Assembly: GCA_016217935.1 (NCBI GenBank)
Contig: JACRFJ010000020.1
Location: 1 to 32,833 of the forward strand
Direction: 5' to 3'
Source: Candidatus Kaiserbacteria bacterium
Lineage (GTDB): Bacteria; Patescibacteriota; Minisyncoccia; Phycocordibacterales; UBA2100
Length of the DNA: 32,833 bases
The notes beneath the pieces are model-generated. The model had not been told where the DNA came from. It did no database searches and saw only the letters and a program-made list of their open reading frames with translations. Within the stretch, counting starts at the first letter, position 1. Each line of letters begins with the position of its first letter. Positions 25,871 through 32,833 of the stretch are shown piece by piece. Made by a program: the position numbers and the translations under genes.

Positions 25871-26488
25871 TTATTTTTTGAGTGCAATACGCTTCAGTGC
25901 CTCCATTGCTGCGCGCGCGTTGTTGATCGGATTCTTGCTGCGAGAAAGAAGCTTCGCGGTCACATCGGAGACTCCTGCGAGCTCAAGTACTGTGCGGACG
26001 GAAGAACCTGCTACGAGTCCGCGGCCAGCAGAAGGTCGGATTTCGACGACCGAAGCGCAGTATTTGGCGCCGACGTTGTGTGGGATGCTGCGAGTTTTGG
26101 TGAGATTGATAGAAATCATTGCGCGTTTTGCAGCGCGTGTGGCTTTCTCGATCGCAAGCTGCGTATCTGCCGCCTTGCCGATGCCCACACCAACGCGACC
26201 CTTTTTATCACCGAGGACGAGCGCCGCAGAGAAATTGAAGCGACGGCCTCCTGCCATAACACGCGCAACGCGGCGAATGCCGATCATTTTCTGTGCAAAT
26301 TCGCTCCGAACACGATCGTCTCGCGGGCCGCCTCGACGTGGGCCGCGACCACGGCGATCCCCTCCACGCCCTCGATCACTCTGCGTGCGCGGCGAACGAT
26401 CGGACTTTTCTTCCACGACAGGCGGCGCCGCCGCATTGACTGCGCCCCCCGTCACCGCTTCTTCGTTCACAATTGTTTCTTCAGCCAT
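25871..26488 (-). CDS. rpsE: 30S ribosomal protein S5
   Basis: RRVARVMAGGRRFNFSAALVLGDKKGRVGVGIGKAADTQLAIEKATRAAKRAMI. Confidence 0.96.
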   Translation of the reverse strand: MAEETIVNEEAVTGGAVNAAAPPVVEEKSDRSPRTQSDRGRGGDRRGRGPRRGGPRDDRVRSEFAQKMIGIRRVARVMAGGRRFNFSAALVLGDKKGRVGVGIGKAADTQLAIEKATRAAKRAMISINLTKTRSIPHNVGAKYCASVVEIRPSAGRGLVAGSSVRTVLELAGVSDVTAKLLSRSKNPINNARAAMEALKRIALKK

Positions 26489-26496
26489 AATATGAT

Positions 26497-26841
26497 TTAA
26501 AATTCTAATCCTGCCGCGCGTGCCGCATCCGCAAACGCCTTGATAGTACCCGCATAGAGAAATCCTCCGCGATCAAAGACCACCTTCTTGATCCCTTTTT
26601 CTACTGCACGTTTGGCAATCGACTGAGCCGCCAACTCTGCGCGCGCTCGCGGCGTCTTTCCCTTCTCATCCGACGATGAGACTGCGGTGATCGTGACACT
26701 CCTCTCGTCATCGATGAGCTGCGCGACGACGCGCGTGTTCGATTTGAAGATCGAGAGTCGCGGGCGCGTCGCAGTACCCACGACGCGTGCACGAACACGA
26801 CTGTGACGACGCTGTCTTCGATTGTATTTTGTAAGTTCCAT
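26497..26841 (-). CDS. rplR: 50S ribosomal protein L18
   Basis: [34 protein letters not shown]...[30 protein letters not shown]. Confidence 0.95.
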   Translation of the reverse strand: MELTKYNRRQRRHSRVRARVVGTATRPRLSIFKSNTRVVAQLIDDERSVTITAVSSSDEKGKTPRARAELAAQSIAKRAVEKGIKKVVFDRGGFLYAGTIKAFADAARAAGLEF

Positions 26842-26867
26842 ACATTACGTGTGATGAGCCTGTTGAA

Positions 26868-27404
26868 TTAGCCAGCGACTTTCTTACCCTGCTTCTCGCG
26901 TACACGCTCACCTTCGTAGCGAATGCCCTTGCCCTTGTACGGCTCTGGCTTCTTGACCGCGCGCACCGATGCTGCAAATTCTCCGACCTGCTCTTTGTTG
27001 GCACCGGAGATCGTGACGATATTTTTATCAACCGCGACCACGACACCTTCGGGAATACTGACCATAACCGGATGCGAGAATCCGACCGAGAGCTTGAGCT
27101 GCTTGCCCGCGAGCTCGACTCGGTAACCGATGCCTTCTACCTGCAGACGCTTCATAAATGGAGTGTTGACACCTGCGAGCATATTGCGTACATGCGCCGC
27201 GTAAGTACCCCAGAGGGCGCGCGCAAGGCGGGTTTTGTTGGCTGGATGTACTTCCACCTTGCCGTCTGTGACAGCAATCGTGATCGCAGGATGGAGCGCG
27301 CGCTTGAGTGTGCCGCCTTTCCCTTTGACAGTGATTTCATTCGAAGCGACCGAGACGTCGGTGCCTATGGGGATCAGTATTTCTTTTTTTCCTACTCGTG
27401 ACAT
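26868..27404 (-). CDS. rplF: 50S ribosomal protein L6
   Basis: MSRVGKKEILIPIGTDVSVASNEITVKGKGGTLKR...PEPYKGKGIRYEGERVREKQGKKV. Confidence 0.97.
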   Translation of the reverse strand: MSRVGKKEILIPIGTDVSVASNEITVKGKGGTLKRALHPAITIAVTDGKVEVHPANKTRLARALWGTYAAHVRNMLAGVNTPFMKRLQVEGIGYRVELAGKQLKLSVGFSHPVMVSIPEGVVVAVDKNIVTISGANKEQVGEFAASVRAVKKPEPYKGKGIRYEGERVREKQGKKVAG

Positions 27405-27444
27405 AAAAATTAGTGTGTCGTACGTAGAACGTAGTTCGTAGTGA

Positions 27445-27840
27445 TTACCATATCTCGAAAAGGGCTTCCCCGCCGACTTTTTCTTTGCGTGCTTCTTTGT
27501 CTGTCATGATGCCGCGCGGAGTTGAGAGAATGAGGCATCCGTGTCCGTAGCGAACGGGCCGGATTTCAATCACGCTTTTATACATCCGACGACCGGGCTT
27601 CGAGACACGCTTCACACCTTGAATCACTGGTGTGCCTTCAGTGCTGTATTTGAGCATGATGTCGAGCGTCTTTTTCACCTTCTTGCCTTTCTTTTCAACT
27701 GCCTGCACATAGCCCGCATCTTTCAATTTTTCTGCAATCGCCATTTTAAAATTTGAAAATGGAATAGACACATTCGCGTGCTTGACCGCACCTGCATTGG
27801 TGAGGCGAACGATGAGGTCTGAGACAGGATCGGAAACCAT
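27445..27840 (-). CDS. rpsH: 30S ribosomal protein S8
   Basis: [45 protein letters not shown]...[33 protein letters not shown]. Start trimmed to 27840. Confidence 0.96.
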   Translation of the reverse strand: MVSDPVSDLIVRLTNAGAVKHANVSIPFSNFKMAIAEKLKDAGYVQAVEKKGKKVKKTLDIMLKYSTEGTPVIQGVKRVSKPGRRMYKSVIEIRPVRYGHGCLILSTPRGIMTDKEARKEKVGGEALFEIW

Positions 27841-27874
27841 AGTCAGTAGTTTAGTAGAAAGTAGTGAGTAGTAA

Positions 27875-28060
27875 TTACCAAGAGGACTTCTTAACTCCGG
27901 GAATGTTGCCCTCGAGCGCTTCTTCGCGGAAGCAAATGCGGCAGAGGTTGAAATCACGCATAAAACCGCGCGGACGTCCGCACTTGAAGCAACGGCGCAC
28001 CGTGCGCGAAGAAAACTTCGGCTTGCGGTTTGCCTTTACGATCATTGATTTTTTCGCCAT
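27875..28060 (-). CDS. rpsN: 30S ribosomal protein S14, zinc-binding (type Z)
   Basis: [43 protein letters not shown]; CxxC...CxxC. Confidence 0.95.
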   Translation of the reverse strand: MAKKSMIVKANRKPKFSSRTVRRCFKCGRPRGFMRDFNLCRICFREEALEGNIPGVKKSSW

Positions 28061-28291
28061 GTGATGGTGTTTACCCTGAGCGCGTCGAGGGGCCTAAAAG
28101 GAGAAGCTGGGAGACCTGCACCCTACCTTTCGGCTTGGGTTAGAGCTCTTCCCTGCGTGACTCGTATTCTTCCGATATCTTTCCCCTTCGACAAGCTCAG
28201 GGTCACGATCAGGCAAAAAATAGAGCCCCTGCGAGGCTCGCCAAATATACGCGATGGAAAGAGTGAAGTCAAACGTTGGCTTTCCATCACT

Positions 28292-28987
28292 CTATATCTT
28301 TTGTAGATACGCAGAGAATGTACGCCGCTTCCCTGCCCGACCACGGATGACGTGTTTGTGCGATTTGTAGATTTTATGGACTTCGAAATCTTTTGAGAAA
28401 AAATCGTGCACTGCGTCAGCGGTCCATACGTATTCATAGACACCGAGGATCGGATGGATGTATGCATTCTCTTCATCGGCCGGATGCTCACGAAGCAGTC
28501 GCTTCACATTCAAATCTTCGTCGGCTAGGTGTGATTTGAAAAAGAGCCACCCGCCGGGGCGCAGCACGCGGACTATTTCTCGCAGAAGAGAATCTCGTTC
28601 TGCTTTTTTGAGAAAGTGCGAGGTCATCATGTCGAGCACGAATGTCTGCGACTCGTCCGGGAGCGGGAGCGGCTGAGCGATCGAGCGCGCATCGTACTCA
28701 ATGGGCAAATCGCCGGATTCACGTCGTGCGTGCTCGATCGCGACGTCGGAAATATCGTAGCCGATCCCGTGCATACCGAAATTCTCGGCGAGAAAAATCA
28801 GATTGCGGCCGTTGCCGCATCCGAGATCAAGCACTTTTGCGTAGGGGTTGAGAAATTCGCGCTTGTAGTGGCGCTCCTGCCATCGCACGAATTTCTCGAG
28901 ATCTTCGGATTGCGTGGTCGAGAGTACGAGGTGCTCGCCTGTTTTGTATTCTCTATTCCAAAACTCCCTGTGCGTGTTCATATGCAA
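28292..28987 (-). CDS. SAM-dependent class I methyltransferase
   Basis: AKVLDLGCGNGRNLIFLAENFGMHGIGYDISDVAIEHARRE...VRVLRPGGWLFFKSH. Confidence 0.88.
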   Translation of the reverse strand: MHMNTHREFWNREYKTGEHLVLSTTQSEDLEKFVRWQERHYKREFLNPYAKVLDLGCGNGRNLIFLAENFGMHGIGYDISDVAIEHARRESGDLPIEYDARSIAQPLPLPDESQTFVLDMMTSHFLKKAERDSLLREIVRVLRPGGWLFFKSHLADEDLNVKRLLREHPADEENAYIHPILGVYEYVWTADAVHDFFSKDFEVHKIYKSHKHVIRGRAGKRRTFSAYLQKI

Positions 28988-29036
28988 CCGATGCTTCCAA
29001 ACAATACCTCAAACTCCCCATGTGTGTACATATTTC

Positions 29037-29060
29037 ATATTCCAAATCAGTGGCGATAGC
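29037..29060. repeat. 24-nt direct repeat, copy 1, upstream of PaaX/Cas2-like gene
   Basis: ATATTCCAAATCAGTGGCGATAGC; differs at one base from 29657-29680. Confidence 0.85.
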
Positions 29061-29074
29061 GTACAATTTGAAAT

Positions 29075-29656
29075 ATGGGATTGATTGAAGAAAAAGGAAG
29101 AAAAAGCAGGAAAAACAAAAATATTCAAAGGACAGTGCTCTCTGTGGTCGGCATCGCCGGCATACTTGCGGTTACTGCAATGGCTCCCACTGTGTTTCAA
29201 GCACTGCCGCAGATTATGGGCAAGAAGCGCTACAAACTTGCATTTGAAGCCCGGAATGCAGTCGACCGCCTCGTCATCAAAGGGTACGTCAGACGCGTTC
29301 GAAGAGACGGCAAGACGTATCTCGAGATAACAGATCGCGGCAGACAGCATCTGAGAGTCGAAGAAGCGCGCACGCGCTCCCCTGCCCGCGCAAAACGAAA
29401 ATGGGATGGCCGCTACCGACTCGTGATGTTTGATATACCCGAACAAAGAAAAAGCACGCGGGAGCGGCTGCGGCGTCTCATGATCGAATTTGGGTTCATG
29501 CGACTCCAAAACAGCGTATGGATTTCTCCCTATGACTGCGAAGAGCTTATCGCGCTCGTAAAAGCGGAACTGCGCATCGGCTCCGCCGTGCTCTATGCTC
29601 TCGTCGATCAAATTGAACAAGAATACCGTATCAAAGAGCATTTTGGTCTGTCCTGA
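29075..29656 (+). CDS. PaaX-like / Cas2-like protein with N-terminal TM segment
   Basis: RTVLSVVGIAGILAVTAMAPTVF (TM), winged-helix-like middle, then YRLVMFDIPEQRKSTRERLRRLMIEFGFMRLQNSVWISPYDCEELIALVKAEL (Cas2/PaaX-C fold pattern). Confidence 0.75.
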   Translation: MGLIEEKGRKSRKNKNIQRTVLSVVGIAGILAVTAMAPTVFQALPQIMGKKRYKLAFEARNAVDRLVIKGYVRRVRRDGKTYLEITDRGRQHLRVEEARTRSPARAKRKWDGRYRLVMFDIPEQRKSTRERLRRLMIEFGFMRLQNSVWISPYDCEELIALVKAELRIGSAVLYALVDQIEQEYRIKEHFGLS

Positions 29657-29700
29657 ATATTCCAAATCAGTGGCGACAGCAACTGATTTGGAATATTCAG
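29653..29700. repeat. Perfect 18-bp palindrome overlapping the stop of the PaaX/Cas2-like gene
   Basis: CTGAATATTCCAAATCAG-TGGCGACAGCAA-CTGATTTGGAATATTCAG. Confidence 0.9.
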
Positions 29701-29755
29701 GCACTGTCTCTTTTTCACCTGAGTCAGACTGATCCTGCCGCTCGGTTATAGGCGC

Positions 29756-29998
29756 TTAACAAAAAAGACAGGCGCCAGGCTGCCATGGGCCCATGCACAA
29801 ATTACCGGCCACTCGAAGCAAAACCAGTGCGCCTAATATCACAACCCATACTATTAACGGAAGGCCACCGTATGACCTGAAATAGATGCTCTCTAGTTTT
29901 TCCGGACTGCTACGTTTAACCCAGAAAAAACTCCAGGCTCCCGCAACGAATACGATCGCGATGATATAGAGTATGGGATCTTGGATGAGTCTCACCAT
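29756..29998 (-). CDS. Small two-TM hypothetical protein
   Basis: MVRLIQDPILYIIAIVFVAGAWSFFWVKR...LPLIVWVVILGALVLLRVAG. Confidence 0.5.
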   Translation of the reverse strand: MVRLIQDPILYIIAIVFVAGAWSFFWVKRSSPEKLESIYFRSYGGLPLIVWVVILGALVLLRVAGNLCMGPWQPGACLFC

Positions 29999-30026
29999 GT
30001 AAACTATACGTGGAACCAGACTCCGC

Positions 30027-30563
30027 CTATTTATTCTCTTGCAGCGGGAGCCCAATGTGTCGCAAGAACCGCTCTGCTTCTTTCTTGCTCTTGGCCGACG
30101 TCACGATTGTGATCGCGAGTCCGAAAATATCTTTCGCGTCTTCGTCGGAAGTCTCTGGAAATACAGTATGCTCTTTAAAACCAATCGAGATGTTGCCCAT
30201 TTCGTCGATCGAGGTCGGTTTGAGCCCGCGGAAATCTTTGACGCGTGGCAGCACGACATGCACAAGTTTGTCGAGGAAGGATTGTGCGCGTGCACCGCGA
30301 AGCGTTACCTGGTAACCAGAGAGGTCGCCGACGCGAGTCTTGAAATTGGCGATGGATTTCTTGGTCGGACGCGCGGCTGGGGCTTGGCCTGTCATGCGCG
30401 CGAGACGATCGACGATGAGTTCGGTCTTTTTCTTGTCCTTCATCGATCCGACACCGGTCGAGATAACGATCTTGCTCACCTTCGGTGCCTGCATCGTACT
30501 CGTGTAACCAAACTCACCCTTCAGCGCATCGAATGTATTCTTTTGTACAGTTGTTGCGTGCAT
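30027..30563 (-). CDS. rplE: 50S ribosomal protein L5
   Basis: YTSTMQAPKVSKIVISTGVGSMKDKK...FKTRVGDLSGYQVTLRGARAQSFLDKLVHVVLPRVKDFRGL. Confidence 0.96.
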   Translation of the reverse strand: MHATTVQKNTFDALKGEFGYTSTMQAPKVSKIVISTGVGSMKDKKKTELIVDRLARMTGQAPAARPTKKSIANFKTRVGDLSGYQVTLRGARAQSFLDKLVHVVLPRVKDFRGLKPTSIDEMGNISIGFKEHTVFPETSDEDAKDIFGLAITIVTSAKSKKEAERFLRHIGLPLQENK

Positions 30564-30564
30564 A

Positions 30565-30873
30565 TTATTTGAGTGTCTGACCGCTCTTTATAGCAACGCG
30601 CGTGCGCTCTCCTCCATCTCGGACGATCTGAATGCGTGTTGGCTTTCCCGTTTTCGGATCAACGAGCTGGACGTTTGACACATGCAGCGGTACCGGCTTT
30701 TGGATGATCTGTCCTTTGCGGGCCTGGCCGGTACGACGCATGTGACGTGTAACGAGATTCACCCCATCGATGAGCACTGTGCTCTCTTTGGGGAATACAC
30801 GAGCAATGCTTCCCGTCTGTCCGCGAGATTTTCCTGCGATAACGACCACTTTATCTCCTTTTCGTATTTTCAT
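30565..30873 (-). CDS. rplX: 50S ribosomal protein L24
   Basis: MKIRKGDKVVVIAGKSRGQTGSIARVFPKESTVLIDGVNLVTRHMR. Confidence 0.95.
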   Translation of the reverse strand: MKIRKGDKVVVIAGKSRGQTGSIARVFPKESTVLIDGVNLVTRHMRRTGQARKGQIIQKPVPLHVSNVQLVDPKTGKPTRIQIVRDGGERTRVAIKSGQTLK

Positions 30874-30878
30874 ATTGA

Positions 30879-31250
30879 TTAGAGTATTTCGGGTGCGAGC
30901 GATGCAATCTTTTGGTAGCCACGCTCCACGATCTCGCGCGGGATCGGACCGAACACACGATTAGCCTTGGGTTCTTTCTTGTCTTTCTCGACGAGCACAA
31001 CCGCATTTTCATCAAAGCGGATGTAGCTCCCGTCTTTGCGGCGGAACGGCTTGGTCTGGCGGACCACGACCGCACGGTGCACATCCTTTTTCTTGACTGC
31101 TTTGCGCGGCTGCGCGGTCTGAATCGAAATCACGATTTCATCACCGATTTCGGCATAGCGTTTTTTCGATCCACCCAAAATCTTAAAGACACGGCCGATC
31201 TGACCGCCCGAGTTATCCGCAATTTTCACGATGGATCGATCTTGCAACAT
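30879..31250 (-). CDS. rplN: 50S ribosomal protein L14
   Basis: MLQDRSIVKIADNSGGQIGRVFKILGGSKKRYAEIGDEIVISIQTAQPR...GPIPREIVERGYQKIASLAPEIL. Confidence 0.97.
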   Translation of the reverse strand: MLQDRSIVKIADNSGGQIGRVFKILGGSKKRYAEIGDEIVISIQTAQPRKAVKKKDVHRAVVVRQTKPFRRKDGSYIRFDENAVVLVEKDKKEPKANRVFGPIPREIVERGYQKIASLAPEIL

Positions 31251-31254
31251 ACGG

Positions 31255-31494
31255 TTATTTCACTATCACGAAGCGCTTTCTTTTGGAAATCGGTCGCGTC
31301 TCTCGGATGGTTACTTTTGTCCCTACCTCGACGGTGTTCCCCGGATCGTGCGCAAGAAATTTCTTTGAACGACGCATATACTTGCCGTATTTCGGATGTT
31401 TAACGTAGCGCGAGACGAGCACGGTTGCGGTGTCTTTCATCGCCGATTTCACGACGACGCCTTCAAATGTTTTACCTGTGGTCTTTGATTCCAT
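31255..31494 (-). CDS. rpsQ: 30S ribosomal protein S17
   Basis: MESKTTGKTFEGVVVKSAMKDTATVLVSRYVKHPKYGKYMRRSKKFLAHDPGN. Start trimmed from 31533. Confidence 0.93.
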   Translation of the reverse strand: MESKTTGKTFEGVVVKSAMKDTATVLVSRYVKHPKYGKYMRRSKKFLAHDPGNTVEVGTKVTIRETRPISKRKRFVIVK

Positions 31495-31516
31495 AAGAAT
31501 GTGTACTCTACGCGGT

Positions 31517-31711
31517 TTACTTCTTCGCGGCAAGTTCGCGGGCCCTAAGCTCCGTCATAATCTGTGCGATCTCCCTTCGGAGCGTGCGGCCCTCGCGGAC
31601 ATTGCGCGAGCGCGATCCCGCGGCACCAAATCGGAATGCGCGCAAACCCTCGCGCTTATCGCCGAGTGCTTTGTGCAAATCTTCTACTGTCATGTCTTTT
31701 ATCTGTACCAT
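31517..31711 (-). CDS. rpmC: 50S ribosomal protein L29
   Basis: MTVEDLHKALGDKREGLRAFRFGAAGSRSRNVREGRTLRREIAQIMTELRARE. Confidence 0.92.
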   Translation of the reverse strand: MVQIKDMTVEDLHKALGDKREGLRAFRFGAAGSRSRNVREGRTLRREIAQIMTELRARELAAKK

Positions 31712-31734
31712 AGGTCGTGTGGTAAACGAGTGAA

Positions 31735-32157
31735 CTACGCACGCGTGACAACGCGAACCTTGAGTGGGAGCTTCGTACCCGCTTTTCTCAAAGCTTCACG
31801 AGCCATCTCCTCAGATGCGCCATCGACTTCGAAAATGATGCGACCAGGGCGCACATCCATGACAAACCCTGCCGGGTCCCCCTTACCGGAACCCATGCGT
31901 ACCTCCGAAGGCTTTCGCGTGAACGGTCGGTCCGGAAAGATGCGAATCCAGACTTTTGCGGTCTTCCCGGCCGCACGAGTGAGCGCACGACGAGCGGCTT
32001 CGATCTGATTCGAGGTCACGCGGGCCTGCGTCATCGCTTTGAGCCCAAAGCCCCCAAATGCAACATCGATGCCACGCGTTTCTGGATTGGTGCGTCTGTC
32101 CCCGCGACGTCGTCCCGTCTGCCATTTGCGGTATTTTGATTTCTTTGGTGCCAACAT
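31735..32157 (-). CDS. rplP: 50S ribosomal protein L16
   Basis: MLAPKKSKYRKWQTGRRRG...DVAFGGFGLKAMTQARVTSNQIEAARRALTRA...KVWIRIFPDRPFTRKPSEVRMGSGKGDPAGFV. Confidence 0.97.
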   Translation of the reverse strand: MLAPKKSKYRKWQTGRRRGDRRTNPETRGIDVAFGGFGLKAMTQARVTSNQIEAARRALTRAAGKTAKVWIRIFPDRPFTRKPSEVRMGSGKGDPAGFVMDVRPGRIIFEVDGASEEMAREALRKAGTKLPLKVRVVTRA

Positions 32158-32199
32158 AAGTTAGTTCGTAGTTTGTAGAACGTCAGGTAGTGAAATGCG

Positions 32200-32833
32200 T
32201 TACGCGTTGTCTTTCTCGTCAAAAATTTCCCCGCGATAGATCCAGACTTTGACACCAATCACGCCGTACGGAAGGTAGGCCTGCTCGCGCGCAAAATCGA
32301 TATCTGCCCGCAGTGTCTGGAGCGGCACGCGACCGCGTTTGATCTCTTCGGAGCGACTCATCTCGGCCCCACCGAGACGGCCAGCGATACCGATGCGGAC
32401 TCCCTGTACGTCGCGGTTTGCCATCACCTTCTCGACCGTTTGCTTGAGCACGCGGCGAAATGTTTGGCGTTTCTCGAGACCTTCGGCAACCATATACGCA
32501 ACAACCGGTGCCTGACTCTCAGGTGAACGCACCTCTTCGATATCGAGTCGCACTCTCATTTTGGGTGCGCCTTTTACCGTGCGGACGATTTCTTCGATTT
32601 CTTTCGTGAGCTTCTGACTCCCTTCTCCGCCGCGGCCAATCACAAGTCCTGGGCGAGAGGTCTTCACGATGACGCGAATCGTATTTTGACTCCGCTCAAT
32701 TTCGAGCGAAGTCACATACATCCCGCGCAGGCGCTTCTTGAGGAAGCGACGAATCGCCGCATCGATCATCACATTGGTGCGATACTCTGCCGGCGTCTTC
32801 GAGAACCAGCGCGACTTCCAGTCGCGAATGATG
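32200..32833 (-). CDS. rpsC: 30S ribosomal protein S3, N-terminus cut by window edge
   Basis: The frame continues beyond the ORF-track start as ...IIRDWKSRWFSKTPAEYRTNVMIDAAIRRFLKK...TSRPGLVIGRGGEGSQKL; WxSRWF is the S3 N-terminal motif. Confidence 0.96.
   Translation of the reverse strand, partial: IIRDWKSRWFSKTPAEYRTNVMIDAAIRRFLKKRLRGMYVTSLEIERSQNTIRVIVKTSRPGLVIGRGGEGSQKLTKEIEEIVRTVKGAPKMRVRLDIEEVRSPESQAPVVAYMVAEGLEKRQTFRRVLKQTVEKVMANRDVQGVRIGIAGRLGGAEMSRSEEIKRGRVPLQTLRADIDFAREQAYLPYGVIGVKVWIYRGEIFDEKDNA

Noticed and set aside
25766-26500. Plus-strand ORFs 25766-26500 and 25878-26495 opposite S5
   Set aside because: Shadow ORFs of conserved ribosomal protein genes.
1-32833. CRISPR array associated with the Cas2-like gene
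   Set aside because: No regularly spaced direct repeats and no other cas genes seen; only two copies of the 24-nt repeat, about 620 bp apart, with a gene between them.

Overview
The window looks like a Candidate Phyla Radiation (Patescibacteria/Parcubacteria-type) chromosome. Supporting signs are an S10/spc ribosomal-protein cluster without L30, small operons, a TraD/VirB4-like ATPase and many palindromic dispersed repeats. From about 4.9 kb onward most genes are assignable: methyltransferases, dinB, lexA, an SNase-like nuclease, an M15 peptidase, infC-rpmI-rplT, LOG-like proteins, a beta-CASP MBL nuclease, ndk, a TraD-like ATPase, purD, a RAYT-type transposase, map-adk-gmk-secY and the ribosomal proteins L15 to S3. 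The most unusual part is the accessory region at about 1-4.9 kb. It holds a large serine recombinase running off the left edge and two divergent transcription units. The minus unit encodes two small GC-rich proteins, one resembling the RNA polymerase alpha C-terminal domain, and ends in a complete type III hammerhead ribozyme. The plus unit encodes a cold-shock-domain/coiled-coil protein followed by about 850 nt of highly structured, apparently non-coding RNA closed by a perfect 24-bp long-range stem. Both units end in copies of the same ~190-nt multi-hairpin element, in inverted orientation. Other points of interest are a recurrent -10 box placed 6-8 nt from ATG (leaderless mRNA signature), a LexA box inside the lexA promoter, a dispersed repeat lying in frame within lexA, a PaaX/Cas2-like gene bracketed by palindromes that interrupts the spc operon, and a RAYT gene bracketed by REP-like palindromes. 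All calls are by eye; no homology search or folding program was run.
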